Origin: Culex pipiens pallens
Taxonomy: Eukaryota; Arthropoda; Insecta; Diptera; Culicidae
Reading direction: 5' to 3'
Assembly: GCF_016801865.2 (NCBI RefSeq)
Contig: NC_068938.1
Span: forward strand, 128,984,474-129,048,473
Length of the DNA: 64,000 bases
A program made the translations under genes and the position numbers. This document shows positions 47,428 through 58,552 of the stretch, piece by piece. Numbering within the stretch: the first letter of the stretch is position 1; every line of letters starts with the position of its first letter. Below the pieces are notes generated by a model that made no database searches, was not told the origin of the DNA, and worked only from the letters and a program-made list of their open reading frames with translations.

Positions 47428-49250
47428 CTTTTGCATTTTATAATCCTCCGCCTTTAAAGCTCGCATCAGCTTCTTAAAACGCTTACAACAGAGAGTGAGT
47501 ACGTGCAATTGACACGTGTTTTCAACACCTTTGCAACGAGCACAGATTGCACCTTTCTCTTTCTCTCTCCACCAGCAGTTCTGCACAGTTTATAAATAGA
47601 GACAACTGCATTGTTTGATTCACAAACACACAATCACACTAGCGTGTCTCTCTCCCTCGCTTGGGTGTATTAAAGCTTCTATTCAGTTTGAGCCTGAACA
47701 AAACCGAAGAAGGATGCAGCACCCTCATATGGTTCAAACAGTGAGTAGGTATAAAGAGTGTGTGCTTTTAGTGAACGTGCCGAGCGTAACTAAGGCGTTC
47801 ATCGGTGAAAATTGCAATAGACTGAACACTTTGTGGGGGAGTTTGAAGTCAGGCCAAGCTAACTATTTTGCAGTCTTTAATTGTTTCTGCTTGAGCAGCA
47901 GACTTCCGGTTCGATGAGCTTTTTTCCTGCTTGGACGCAGGAGTGAATGAGTGGTTACACGCTTGATTGTTCTCTTTGAGGTTGATCGGGTTGATATGCT
48001 ACTTGGTGGAATGCTTTTTTTCTACATGCGTGGGGTTTGAAACTTTTTTCAAATTATCTTGAATTATAATTTGGCAAACATTATGATACTTTAAAATTTT
48101 CCACATTCGATTTGTTTTAATTTATTTTGAATGATAAAACAAACAACATATTTTCTTTATCAATAACCACAATTTTTTGATTAAATCGTCAAAAAATCAT
48201 TATAAGGATTGTAAGGACGACTTAAAAAAAATAGCTATATGAAATAGCTATTTTAATAATTTTAATATGTGTTTTTTTAGTATTCTTTCGTGCAAATTCC
48301 CTAAAAGAAAACAATCTTCCTTCTCGTAAAACCATGATTTTTGCTGATGTTCGCATCCCCATCTGGTGCGCAGACGATATTCATACCAAAATAGATAAGA
48401 TGTTCCCGCAAAGAAATCAACCGTTCTCCGACCAGAAGTTACCCAAAGGGAGTAATGTGGGAGGGAAAAAAGTGCAATATATCTTGCCAGAATCTTGCCG
48501 ACCACGTGAGGAAACCGGCAAGAATTTACACTGTCTTTTGTGGTGGATTGCTAAAACCGAGGAAGTAAGGTACAAACAAGAACAAATTCGCCCCTTAACC
48601 GGAGTTGTCTAGGAGTATCGTGCAAGGAGGGAGGGGGCAGGAGGTGTCTGATTTGTATAATTTATTGCCCAGATTATTTGCGCATGAAGAATGGAATTCA
48701 TAAATTGGATGCACGCCCGTTGAAAGGAGTTTTCTGTTTAAGGAAGTGCTTTATCAACCGGGATCAAATCCCGTTGCAAAGTCGTGGCACGTTCCTTGGA
48801 CGACGCTCCCACATGGGAGCACGGAACCCTCTTCAAGGACTCACCCCCCCCCCCCCCCCTACTTCGATCTGACAGCAGCCTCCCCAAATGTACGAACATA
48901 ATCATCACAACATACAAAGGACACAATCCATCAAGAAAATCTATAAAATTTACGAGAAAAGGGCGTGCCACCGACTCTGGATGCTGCTCCAGAAATGTAT
49001 TTTGCGACTGAATGTGGAAAACTAAAGCGAGTTGTCTGAGGGGGGAGGCCTGGTGGAAATGAAAGAGAAAAGTGCTTATCTGTAACACATTTTCCTCACC
49101 ATTTTGGCCACCCCGGTAAGAAACACGGTTCTGCTGCTGCTGCGGCTGCTGTTTCCACCGCACGTGCACTGGTTACAGGGTGGTGACCTATTTTTTTAAA
49201 ATTACTAAAATCTCCAAGCATATGCATCAAAGCAAGCTGGTAGTGTTTGC
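47428..49250. other. Gene-free stretch of fairly balanced composition
   Basis: No element ends found. It contains a C-run at 48845-48859 and overlapping short frames (for example 48334-48612 and 48738-49169) without domains. Could be unique host DNA. Confidence 0.45.
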
Positions 49251-49258
49251 ATGGATAT

Positions 49259-49980
49259 TAGGATGTAACAAAAATGACTTTTTGGCGGGCATTCAGGGGT
49301 TTGTTCCGGTGGGCATACTGAGCCCAAATCCCAAATATGAGCTTGATTGGACGTAACAGGAGCTGGCGCTCCGCCCTTCAATTTTAAATGGGATTTAACC
49401 CGTAAAAAAAGATTTTTTCAAAAATGTCAACTTTTGAGGCATTTTGGCCACTGAAGCGTTTACCAAAAACATAACTGGCGTGTAGGCCAGATCCTTGCGC
49501 ATCTTTTGGTATATATAACATTGAAGTTTGGAGCATCCTGGAGCTCGGTACAGACCTTCAAAGTTTGGCATTTTTTCGAAAAATCGGTCCCAGCAAAATC
49601 AAGTGGCGTCTCGGGCGTCGCGAGACGCGACGCATATCTTTTTTGCCGGGGCCGGTTTTTCGAAAAAATGCCAAACTTTGAAGGTCTGTACCGAGCTCCA
49701 GGATGCTCCAAACTTCAATGTTATATATACCAAAAGATGCGCAAGGATCTGGCCTACACGCCAGTTATGTTTTTGGTAAACGCTTCAGTGGCCAAAATGC
49801 CTCAAAAGTTGACATTTTTGAAAAAATCTTTTTTTACGGGTTAAATCCCATTTAAAATTGAAGGGCGGAGCGCCAGCTCCTGTTACGTCCAATCAAGCTC
49901 ATATTTGGGATTTGGGCTCAGTATGCCCACCGGAACAAACCCCTGAATGCCCGCCAAAAAGTCATTTTTGTTACACTCTA
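49259..49980. mobile_element. hAT-like foldback MITE, 722 bp
   Basis: Arms of about 330 bp are inverted repeats. The ends are TAGGATGTAACAAAAATGAC and the complement of TAGAGTGTAACAAAAATGAC. The 8-bp duplication ATGGATAT is exact (49251-49258 and 49981-49988). The centre near 49600-49650 contains CGTCTCGGGCGTCGCGAGACG, itself inverted. No transposase. Confidence 0.92.
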
Positions 49981-49988
49981 ATGGATAT

Positions 49989-50338
49989 TTGATAAAGGAA
50001 TTTGATCTAAATTGAAAAAAAAAAAAATGGTTGTTAACATGGTAGGTTAGGTTAATCCATTTGGTTTAGTTTTTTGTATGGGTATTTTAAGGATTATCTG
50101 TAATTTTTTTTGATGAGACGGATCACGACAATGGTACATTTTTTGCTTAAAGGTACAAATTATTAATTTTTGAATACAGTTCCTCTTCCTTTGGTTGTCT
50201 TTCTCTTTCAAGTTTTTATCCAGCAATTAGGACTTATTTGACCGATTCTTAGCATTTGTTTACCAAGCAGTTAATATTTCAAGTTAAACTGTGGATGGTT
50301 CTGATAATTTGCATGTTTTCCAACTATTTGAACCACAC
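49989..50338. other. AT-rich spacer
   Basis: Nothing recognised. Confidence 0.5.
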
Positions 50339-50725
50339 AATAGTAGTTTATACAACAAGTTGCAAAAAGAGGTTTTTTTCAGCACGAGTCGTACATTTAT
50401 CCAACGAGGTTCACCGAGTTGGATAAATACGAAGAAAGCTGAAAAAATCAAGTTTTGCAACGAGTTTCATACACCATTTTTTGCAATTCCAAAAAAACAC
50501 ACACTGAGTAAAATTTTAAGTCAAATTTTCATGTATTTTGTCAATAAATCGTTTAAATAAAAAAAATGTTGAAAAGTGTTACTTTTCGAAACAAGTCCTG
50601 AAAAGTTCAACTTTTCAGCACCCATTTGAATGCTGCTTCTGTTATTTTTGGTACGGAAAAATAGGCTTTTTCGTCGTTCAAGAATGACAGGAAAAGTAAG
50701 TAGTTTAACGCCGGAATTGCTAAAA
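50339..50725 (+). mobile_element. Dispersed foldback repeat, long copy
   Basis: Related to 1710-1909. The core is a hairpin in which ATTTATCCAAC (from 50395) pairs with GTTGGATAAAT (from 50418). The pairing extends outward through GTTGCAAAA and CAGC to about 50350-50470. Non-coding. Confidence 0.75.
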
Positions 50726-51473
50726 AACATATTTCCACACCGAGGTTCCTATTCTAAACATATTGGTGAGCAGAAGTTGTAAAATGTATAAACGCTGATT
50801 TTTTTTAATTTTCCCAATTTTTTTAAGTAAATGCTCAAAAATTGATGGATGGAATGCAGATATTTAATCATTTCAAACGGAATTTTATAGTAAAATGACC
50901 TTTTTATAAGCCCTCTTATTAACAAAAACAGATTCTGTAGGTATAAAATTATACAGGACACATTAAAAAAGGGGATATATGGAAGCGTCCCGTCACGAAA
51001 AATTACAATTGTTTAGTTTGCAATGGTTCGTGAAATCGGATTTGCATCATATTTTGAATTGTCTTCGTACCACCATAAAAGGATTTTTAAGTTCAATCAA
51101 CTAGTCAAATCTAACTAATTTGGGATTGCTGAACTCGGATACGGCCTCTGTGAATTTCAAGTTGGCGGCCAAGATGGCGTACCTAGAATATTGGTAATAT
51201 TTATACAGAAATGTATCAGGCAGTCAACAGGTCAAATTTAATTAATCTGCACCCAAAGGAAAAATATAGCTCAAAATCTGCAACAGTGGATTTGCTGCAG
51301 AAAATGTCACAATTTATAACATTTTTTGCAGCAAGCCCGTAGATCATTTTTGCCCGCGTGTACACATTACAGCGATCTGCAGTTCTCACCAACACATATA
51401 ATGCTGGCCCGTCCCCGAGCAATACTCCAAAGAGAAGAATATGTTGATGCTCTTTCACTCTCATTTCATCAAG
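50726..51473. other. Gene-free stretch
   Basis: CGTCCCGTCACGAAAA (50986) belongs to the motif family clustered at 53179-53590. GGCGGCCAAGATGGCG (about 51163) resembles the repeat at 52750-53150. No gene. Confidence 0.45.
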
Positions 51474-51541
51474 CGTCCATGGCGCGGTGGTAGCGTGTAG
51501 GATCAATAATCAAGAAGTTGGTGGTTCAATCCTCGTTCTGA
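51474..51541 (+). ncRNA. tRNA-like sequence
   Basis: The plus strand shows ATGGCGCGGTGGTAGCGTG (A box and D arm) and GTGGTTCAATCCTCG (B box and T arm) at tRNA-like spacing. The acceptor stem is not convincing. Confidence 0.6.
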
Positions 51542-51904
51542 TAAGGGTTTTGCCTTCCTCACGTTACTCGTTATCACTCGAAAAATGAACTTCTCAATTA
51601 GACCTCCTAGACCCACCTTCATGTATACCTATCGACTCAGAATCAAATTCTGAGCAAATGTCTGTGTGTGTGGTGGGATGTTGATCAAAAAATTGTCACT
51701 CGATTATCTCGACATTTGCTGAACCGATTTTGTCCGTTTTGGCGTCATTCGATCCGTCTTGAGGTCCCATAAGTCGCTATTAAAAATTTTGCAGTTAAGT
51801 TAAGTACTTCAAAAGTTATGCTAAAAAAACGATTTTAGCAAAAGTCCGGAAGATTCTAAAAAGGGTGGTTTTTGTAAGAAAACCAGTCATGCTGTACATT
51901 TTCA

Positions 51905-52450
51905 GAAAGGATCTGCCTATCCTATCAAAAGTTATAAGCACTTAAGTGTAATTTATACGCTTTTTGGAGGCCGGATCTCAGATATGTTGATGAAAACGTT
52001 GTCCGGATCTCTCATGCGACCTATCGTTGGATAGGTATTCAAAAGAGCTTTCCAATGCGTCCAAAACATTGAAGATCTGACAACCCTATCGAAAGTTATA
52101 AGCACTTAAGTGTTATTTAAGCACTTTTTCGAGGCCGGATCTCAGATATTTTGATGAAAATGCTGTCCGGATCTCTCATGCGATCTATCGTTGGATAGGT
52201 ATTCAAAAGACCTTTCCAACGCGTCCAAAACATTGAAGATCTGACAACCCTACCGAAAGTTATAAGCACTTCAGAGTTATTTATGTACTTTTTGGAGGCC
52301 GGATCTCAGATATTTTGATGGAAACGTTGTCCGGATCTCTCATGCGACCTATCGTAGGATGGGTATTCAAAAGACCTTTCTAACGCGTCCAAAACATTGA
52401 AGATCTGACAACCCTATCAAAAGTTATAAGCACTTAAGTGTTATTTACGC
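51905..52450. repeat. 164-bp tandem repeat, about 3.3 units
   Basis: CCGGATCTCAGATAT recurs at 51971, 52135 and 52299, exactly 164 bp apart. Each unit also carries TTGGATAGGTATTCAAAAG (or a close variant) and GAAGATCTGACAACCCTA. Other copies of the family have one or two units. Confidence 0.9.
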
Positions 52451-52749
52451 ACTTTTTGCATTTTAGATAGCACCCTTTAAATGTGAGGAAGGCGCCAACC
52501 ACCTAAGGGTGGATTAAGTAACGTTTTTTTTGTGAAATACAACCAAAAAGCCGTCGGTAATGTCGATAATTATCGGTAACGGGCAAAAATGTCATACCCC
52601 TATATCGCAAAAAATGCATGAGGACAGATTTCATGCAGAATCTGATATACTTTCATGCCACCATGCATCACAATCATGTGACCGCCGGTTGGGTGTGGGT
52701 ATGCTGAACTCAGAACATTCTAAATTACTCAGGGAATGCAATACAATTT

Positions 52750-53150
52750 TCTAGCTTCGCCATATTGGCCACCATCTTGGATTGAGTATTTTGGAGTATT
52801 CTATGGCTCATATTCGAGTTTTGCAACCCCAAATTAGTTAAATTTGTTTGATTGCCTGTTACACCCCTGAAAAAAATCAAATTTTCTTGCTTCGCCATAT
52901 TGGCCGCCATCTTGGATTGCACATTTCCTGAGTATTTTGGAATATTCTAGGGCTCATATTCGAGTTCAGCAACCCTTAGTTGAATTTGACCTGTTCATTG
53001 CCAGTTACAATTCTTTATAAAATATCGAATATTCTAGCACCGCCATATTGGCCACTATCTTCGATTGCACATTCCGTGAATACTTTGGAGTATTCTAGAA
53101 GTCATATTCGAGCTCAGCGACCCAAAATTAGTTAAAGTTGACTAGTCAGT
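52750..53150. repeat. Diverged tandem repeat of 135-148 bp, three units
   Basis: CGCCATATTGGCC recurs at 52758, 52893 and 53041. Each is followed by CATCTTGGATTG or a variant, then TTTGGAGTATTCTA and CATATTCGAG. The motif CCATCTTGG resembles a YY1/Pho-type site, which may be coincidence. Confidence 0.85.
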
Positions 53151-53178
53151 AGAGATTTTCTCAACTGCTTCATTTCGA

Positions 53179-53590
53179 GACGGGACAACACGAGCAAAAT
53201 CCTCTTTTGCAAAATATCTGCGTTGTCCCGTCACGAAAAGAAGTACCTGTCAAATCAACAAAATTTTACGAAATTGGGTGGTCCAGGAAGCAAAATCTTC
53301 GTTTTTCATTTCAGAAACAACAAAGGTTTTTTTTTTTCAAAAAACTTACTAGGAGAGCAGAGTTCTTCACTTTTGTGTATAAAAATCAAAAGGATCCAAT
53401 TGTACGATGTTGTCCCGTCACGCTACATTTGTATCTCACTTGACTCAAACATTGTGTTTTTAAATATTTGCTGAAGTGAATTTTACTGGAAATTGAATGT
53501 ACTTTCCAAATTTGTATAAATATTGGCACCAATTCCCACAGATTTTAATGTTATCAGCAAAACGTACAAACGTTGTCCCGTCAAGAAAAG
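53179..53590. repeat. Cluster of GTTGTCCCGTCACG motifs
   Basis: The motif occurs at 53222, 53409 and 53572 on the plus strand and inverted at 53179, with another copy at 50986. The sequences between do not align obviously. It could be a MITE with inverted ends (GACGGGACAAC/GTTGTCCCGTC) or a degenerate tandem repeat. Confidence 0.55.
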
Positions 53591-54837
53591 AATCGGTAAT
53601 TTAAAAATATTTTAACAAAACATAAAATAATAACGCCACCATGCCAATTCTCACTAACCCCAAACCGTCCAGACAGGCCATTATCCCGTTTTTGAAAAGA
53701 AGCTCCTCTCGCCGGTTGCCGACTTTGGTGGGCTCAGAGGATACAGAAACGTCAGCACCGGATAGTTGCAATTTTGCTCAAGCAAGTTTTTGCAGGAAAG
53801 GTGTACCGGATCTTCACAGCTTCCCGTGAAAGATGTGTGTGAGCTGCATGATCCACCCCCTCTGTCTGCTGCCAGGGCGTCGCAAATTCGTTTCGGTGAT
53901 ATTGCACAGAAACAAAATTGATATGAATTTACCAAAATGTTTGAAAATTTATATTTTAAGTACAGCATTCAAGACCTTTTTAGTTTTGAGAAATTCAATT
54001 AAACTAGCTCAATTTGAAAAAAAAAATCCACGTTCAAAAAATTTCCCACTGTGAAAAGCCAAATGAAGAACAAATGCTGTTGGTGAAAACCTGCAGCCAC
54101 AGAGAAGAGTTACTTTGTGTGTATATGAGGGGTGAAGAGATGGTCGTATTTCTTGGAGGAAATAAATTTTATTTAATACATGGCACGTCATCGCGTACGT
54201 CCTTTCAGGAGGGGGGGTACGAAAGGCAACGAGGGAGAACAAGTCTGACTATCCCTTCTCCTGCATGCACAATTCGGCCGTGTAAAGTGCTGCTGCGAAG
54301 GAGGGGAATCGATGAACTTTCACTTTCCCTTTTAGTGCTTAGATGGGATGTGGGTTAAAGCCACTGTAATAATGTGGAGGGAACCTTGATTGCTGCAGAT
54401 GCTCCCGTGAATGATAACGGAGATTATTAGATTCAGGATGTGACATGAATATATCAGCTCTTCAAGAAATTTATTTCACCTTGTTTTTTCTTCTAATAGA
54501 TAAATAAAGAATAAAAACACTCTCATTTAACCTTTTAACCACTTTAATTCAAGTCAAAAGTCAAGAGCAAGATTTTTAATAAAGAGATTCGAACGACAAT
54601 TACTACACGATCAGCTACATATTGCAGATTGTCTCTTTCCTTATAATTTTTATTATTTAAATGATTTTATGAAACTAAGAAGTCTTCACATTATAAATAT
54701 AAATGAGAAGAAAACAAAGAATTCATTTTGAATCACTCCATTTACATTTATTTTTTTACTGTTGTAAATGTTGAACCTCTCGCATTCAAAATCGCTGCAT
54801 TGGTAATATTAAATTATTAAAACAGGGCAAACCCGAA
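53591..54837. other. Gene-free stretch
   Basis: Balanced composition from 53640 to 54360, AT-rich afterwards. Overlapping frames at 53641-53829 and 54014-54358 have no domain. No repeat ends found. Confidence 0.45.
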
Positions 54838-55210
54838 CAGACGGTAATAACTAAATTCATGCCATTTCAATAACAAATATTGTTAAAATGACAGAAAGTG
54901 TTATGGAACATTCTTGCACAATTTATTTTTGCATAAGAGTTTTATAACAGTTTATGTTATCATAACAAAGTTTGATATTGATTGAAAGCTAAAACAACTT
55001 GGGAATATTTTTTTTTTGTAATGGAAGAATACCTCCAACTGTTATTGGGATGATCGGATTAGTTGTTAAAATAACAAAAAATAATAACAAAGATTTGTTC
55101 CAAGAATAAATAAAAATGGTATAAGTCAGTTATTACAATAACAATCCAATAACAAAAAAATCATAACAATTCTTGTTATAAATAACATAAAATGTTATTG
55201 GTCTTGGGTA
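54838..55210 (+). mobile_element. TAACA-rich repeat, left copy of an inverted pair
   Basis: This block is the reverse complement of 56315-56650 over most of its length (landmarks TTCATGCCATTTCAATAACA and CAATAACAATCCAATAACAA). It has many copies of ATAACA/TGTTAT. Non-coding. Confidence 0.75.
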
Positions 55211-55601
55211 TGAAAACTTTGTTTCATGTTTTAGTCCACCACCTTCAAATTTTTTCCAAAAAATCAGAGGGGAAAAAAGATTATTGCCAAAATATTAAAT
55301 TTTCTGTAATTTTTGTTATGCGTTTTTGAAGAATACCTTGGTGGTTCCCTACAATATCGCAAATCATTTTTTTTTTATTTGGATGAAACTTTTTCCATTC
55401 CCTATGCCAAAAGTCAGTTTGCATCATTAGTTTTTCCATACAAGTCTCCATACAATTTTGGAGGCTGGTATTACAAAATGGGTATGTTTATGTATGAAAT
55501 TATGTATATTCAGAAGGGAGTTCCTGATCGATTTGGTGTATTCGGCAAAGTTTTAGGTAATGAATAGGACTTTTCAGAAAAAAATAGTTACTTTTGGTTA
55601 C
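55211..55601. other. Spacer with a fragment of the 19757-type foldback
   Basis: TCAGTTTGCATCATTAGTTT (about 55410) and nearby bases match the arm of the foldback at 19757. The rest is not recognised. Confidence 0.5.
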
Positions 55602-56921
55602 CGTAAACCGGGGTGAAATTGACAGGATTTCAATGTATTTTTGGAATATTATTCAACTGGTAATGTTTTCCCCAAGATTATTTTGTTAATAAAATGTACT
55701 GGGGTAGGCCACACAATACACTATTTATGAAAACAAAGTGTATTCAATAGTGTTTAAAACAATAGTTAAATGGAAACTTCTCACTTTGAATTTTGGGATG
55801 ATATTCATAGTTTTTTTTGGGATGATAGTCATAGTTTTTCTTGCTAAAATTAGATTTAAGGTGTTCAAATTCAATTTTTACGTAAAATCACTAGGGTTAC
55901 TAGTGTAGTTTTTAAGAAAAAATATCAATGTGTATATTAAGTTAACTAAGTTTATAAGCTTTTTAACAAAATACATATCAATTTTCAGGTAATTTTTTTA
56001 TAAAGTCACAATATTGCATGAAATTTGCTTAAACTAGTTTTGTTAATAAAATTGTCGATTCATATTGCAGTTTAAACCGCATTCGAAGCACGACTTAAAA
56101 AATTTAACAATGTTACAAATTTTTTTGTACTGAAAATTCCTATAAATTAGGAGATTTTTTCAATTATATTAGAAAATCACATAATATTGAATATGTAAAA
56201 ATTTATGTTACCTTCATTTATAGGAAAATTGTCAAAAAATCTGAAAATGCATTCCCAAGCTGACGGAAATAGTTTGGGAATATTTTTTTTTTGATTTTTG
56301 AAAATACTACGCCAATAACATTTCATGTTATTTATAACAAGATTTGTTATTCGTCGTTATGATTTTTTTTATTGGATTGTTATTGTTATAACAGACTTAT
56401 CATACTTTTAGTTATTCTTGGAACAAATCTTCGTTATTATTTTGTGTTATTTTAACAACTAATCCAATCACCCCAATAACAGTTAAAGGTATTCTTCCAT
56501 AACATAAGATGTTATTCCAAAGTTCTTTAGGCTTTCAACCAATATCAGATATCAAACCCTTATGCAAAAAAAAAGGATTTTTCAAGAAGATTCCATAACA
56601 CTTTCTGTTATTTTAACAGTATTTGTTATTGAAATGGCATGAATTGTGTTACTACCCGGGTTCCGTTTTCCGATTCAATATAATGTTCATTAAATAAAAT
56701 CATGACACTTTGAGAAGATTAAAAAAATGATACTCATTAATATTTTATTTCAATTATGGTTAACCAATTTTTAAAACTTTATAAAAATTTATGAAAGGTT
56801 ATTTGAACCCTTTTCTACCACGGTCAGTATAATTCCATACCATTCCGTGCATATTCAATGTGTACTCTTCATTTTGCGGGAAAATATCAAACTTATCAGA
56901 GTCACCCCGTTTTACGGTAGA
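55602..56921. mobile_element. MITE with ACCGTAAA-CGGGGTGA ends
   Basis: The left end ACCGTAAACCGGGGTGA and the right end TCACCCCGTTTTACGGT are inverted. Similar single ends lie at 23568 and 34855. About 1.3 kb, AT-rich, with the right TAACA-rich repeat inside it. Non-coding. Confidence 0.65.
56315..56650 (-). mobile_element. TAACA-rich repeat, right copy
   Basis: Inverted partner of 54838-55210. It lies inside the element at 55602-56921, so the pair is two separate copies and not the arms of a single foldback. Confidence 0.72.
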
Positions 56922-58552
56922 AAGTCGCTTATTTTTAGATTTTTTGAGTTTAAAAAATAATTCTTGAAATAAAAGCACCTCTGAAAAAAAGGTTTTGAAA
57001 AGCTTAGAAAATGTATCTATGAAAATATGAAAAATGTATCTATTAAATATTGTTTTAATCTCTCTAGAATTATTGAATAATTTCAATTAATTTTTCATGA
57101 AATCTGGTCTTTATACGGATAAAAATCATGACAGCAAATCAGGTAACTCTAGGTTGTCAAATTTGTTAATATAAAAATCGTGTTTTTTTGTGAATTTAAT
57201 GTTTACAAATTCTACGACACAAAGTTAACTGATTGGCTTACACGATTTGTAACCCTGTAAACTTAAACTTGATTTGTTTTCTATCACAAATACTGGATGA
57301 TCACATTGTTATTTTTTTTTTGAATCGTTTTTTGTTTATTTTAAAAAAGCATATTTTCGATTTATAGGGTAAGTTTAGTTCTTCACCAAGTTATAATTTT
57401 TTCAAAAAACTTTTTTTTTTAGATTTTTTCATGAAAAAATAATGAATTTTGGAATTTTTCAAAAATATGTCAGAAAAAGTTTACAAAAATATTATTTGTT
57501 TGTTAAATTAGAATTTGGATCAAAAAGTATTCGGGGCACTGATGTGAATAACCTGTTGAGAATTGATTTTTGTTGATAGGAATTGATAAGGTTCTTGAAA
57601 AACGTTTAACTGTTGATAACAAAACCTTTATTTTTTTTGTGTAGAATACGGTCAGAACTAAGGCTGTGGAGTCGAAGTAAAGTGATTTGTTTCTCATTTT
57701 CTTGAACACGAGATACGAACGAGTTGTTAAAAATTCAATTACAATCATGAAATCAATTCAAATCAACAACATCCCAAAAAGTCAGTCATTATTCAACTGC
57801 AAGTGCCACTTTTATCAAAACATCCCATCAGAAAATCAGTTCTACACATTTATCTTCCCACGTGCATTACCACCATCAATCCACCACCGCTTGACAGCGC
57901 AGGAGACGAAGGTTTTTGGTGGAATCGCAATCCGTAAAAATATTAATAAAATATTTGGCGCCAGCCAAACCGTCCATCCAACCGTTTCGTGGCGACGACA
58001 CGCTGAAAGTGACGCGGTTGACAGAATATCAGTATACATTTGCTCTAACTTTGTACTATTTTCTAGTCTAGCTACAGAAAACAGTACGAAAAAAGGGCGA
58101 AAAATCCCTCCCCAAAACCCATCAACACCCCGAAAAAAGCTGGAATTGGTTCCATTTGAAAAATTTACACAAAAAGATATTCCATTTGCGGTGCACAACA
58201 CACACAGACACACAGATATCAATTCCATGCATTGATTTCTCATGTATGTGTGCCCGTATGTGAGTGTACATGCATGAACACGAGATAGTCGTCTCTCCTG
58301 GGACGGAAAATCTATCTCGGTGGCGCCACCCGGCCTGGAAATGAACAATCGGAAAATCATTCAGACGTGAGAAATTCGATTTTCAATATAAAAACTATCA
58401 ATCATGTGCGGTATGATCGTTGCAATTGCAGAGATTGCGGCGGTTGCAGCATGTTTGTATGCAGCTTGAGGTTTGCTCTAAAAATATGTACAACATTATT
58501 CCAGGAAAGAGAAACCATTCAAGTTGGACTCGTGCGGAACTTATTTTTGGAA
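56922..58552. other. Gene-free stretch; large overlapping frames rejected
   Basis: AT-rich to 57680. From 57690 to 58360 the composition is balanced, with overlapping frames of 182 codons (plus) and 172 codons (minus) that show no domain. Could be unique host DNA. Confidence 0.45.

Larger units (their letters stand above)
51474..52530 (-). mobile_element. GCCTTCCTCAC-family repeat with tRNA-like end and 164-bp tandem core
   Basis: This is the fullest copy of the family, in the opposite orientation to 13538. From the left it has a tRNA-like segment (51474-51541), TTTTGCCTTCCTCACG, a conserved block ending near 51900, a tandem core (51905-52450), then AATGTGAGGAAGGCGCC and AAGGGTGGATTAAGTAACG. 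The conserved blocks recur at 8581, 13538, 34278 and 35431. Whether the tRNA-like part belongs to the element is uncertain, because the other copies end without it. Confidence 0.75.

Noticed and set aside
54838..56650. A single 1.8-kb foldback element
   Set aside because: The element with ACCGTAAA ends begins between the arms and ends beyond the right arm, so two separate inverted copies fit better.
57687..58360. 182-codon plus and 172-codon minus frames
   Set aside because: They overlap each other, show no domain and have biased composition; unsupported as a gene.
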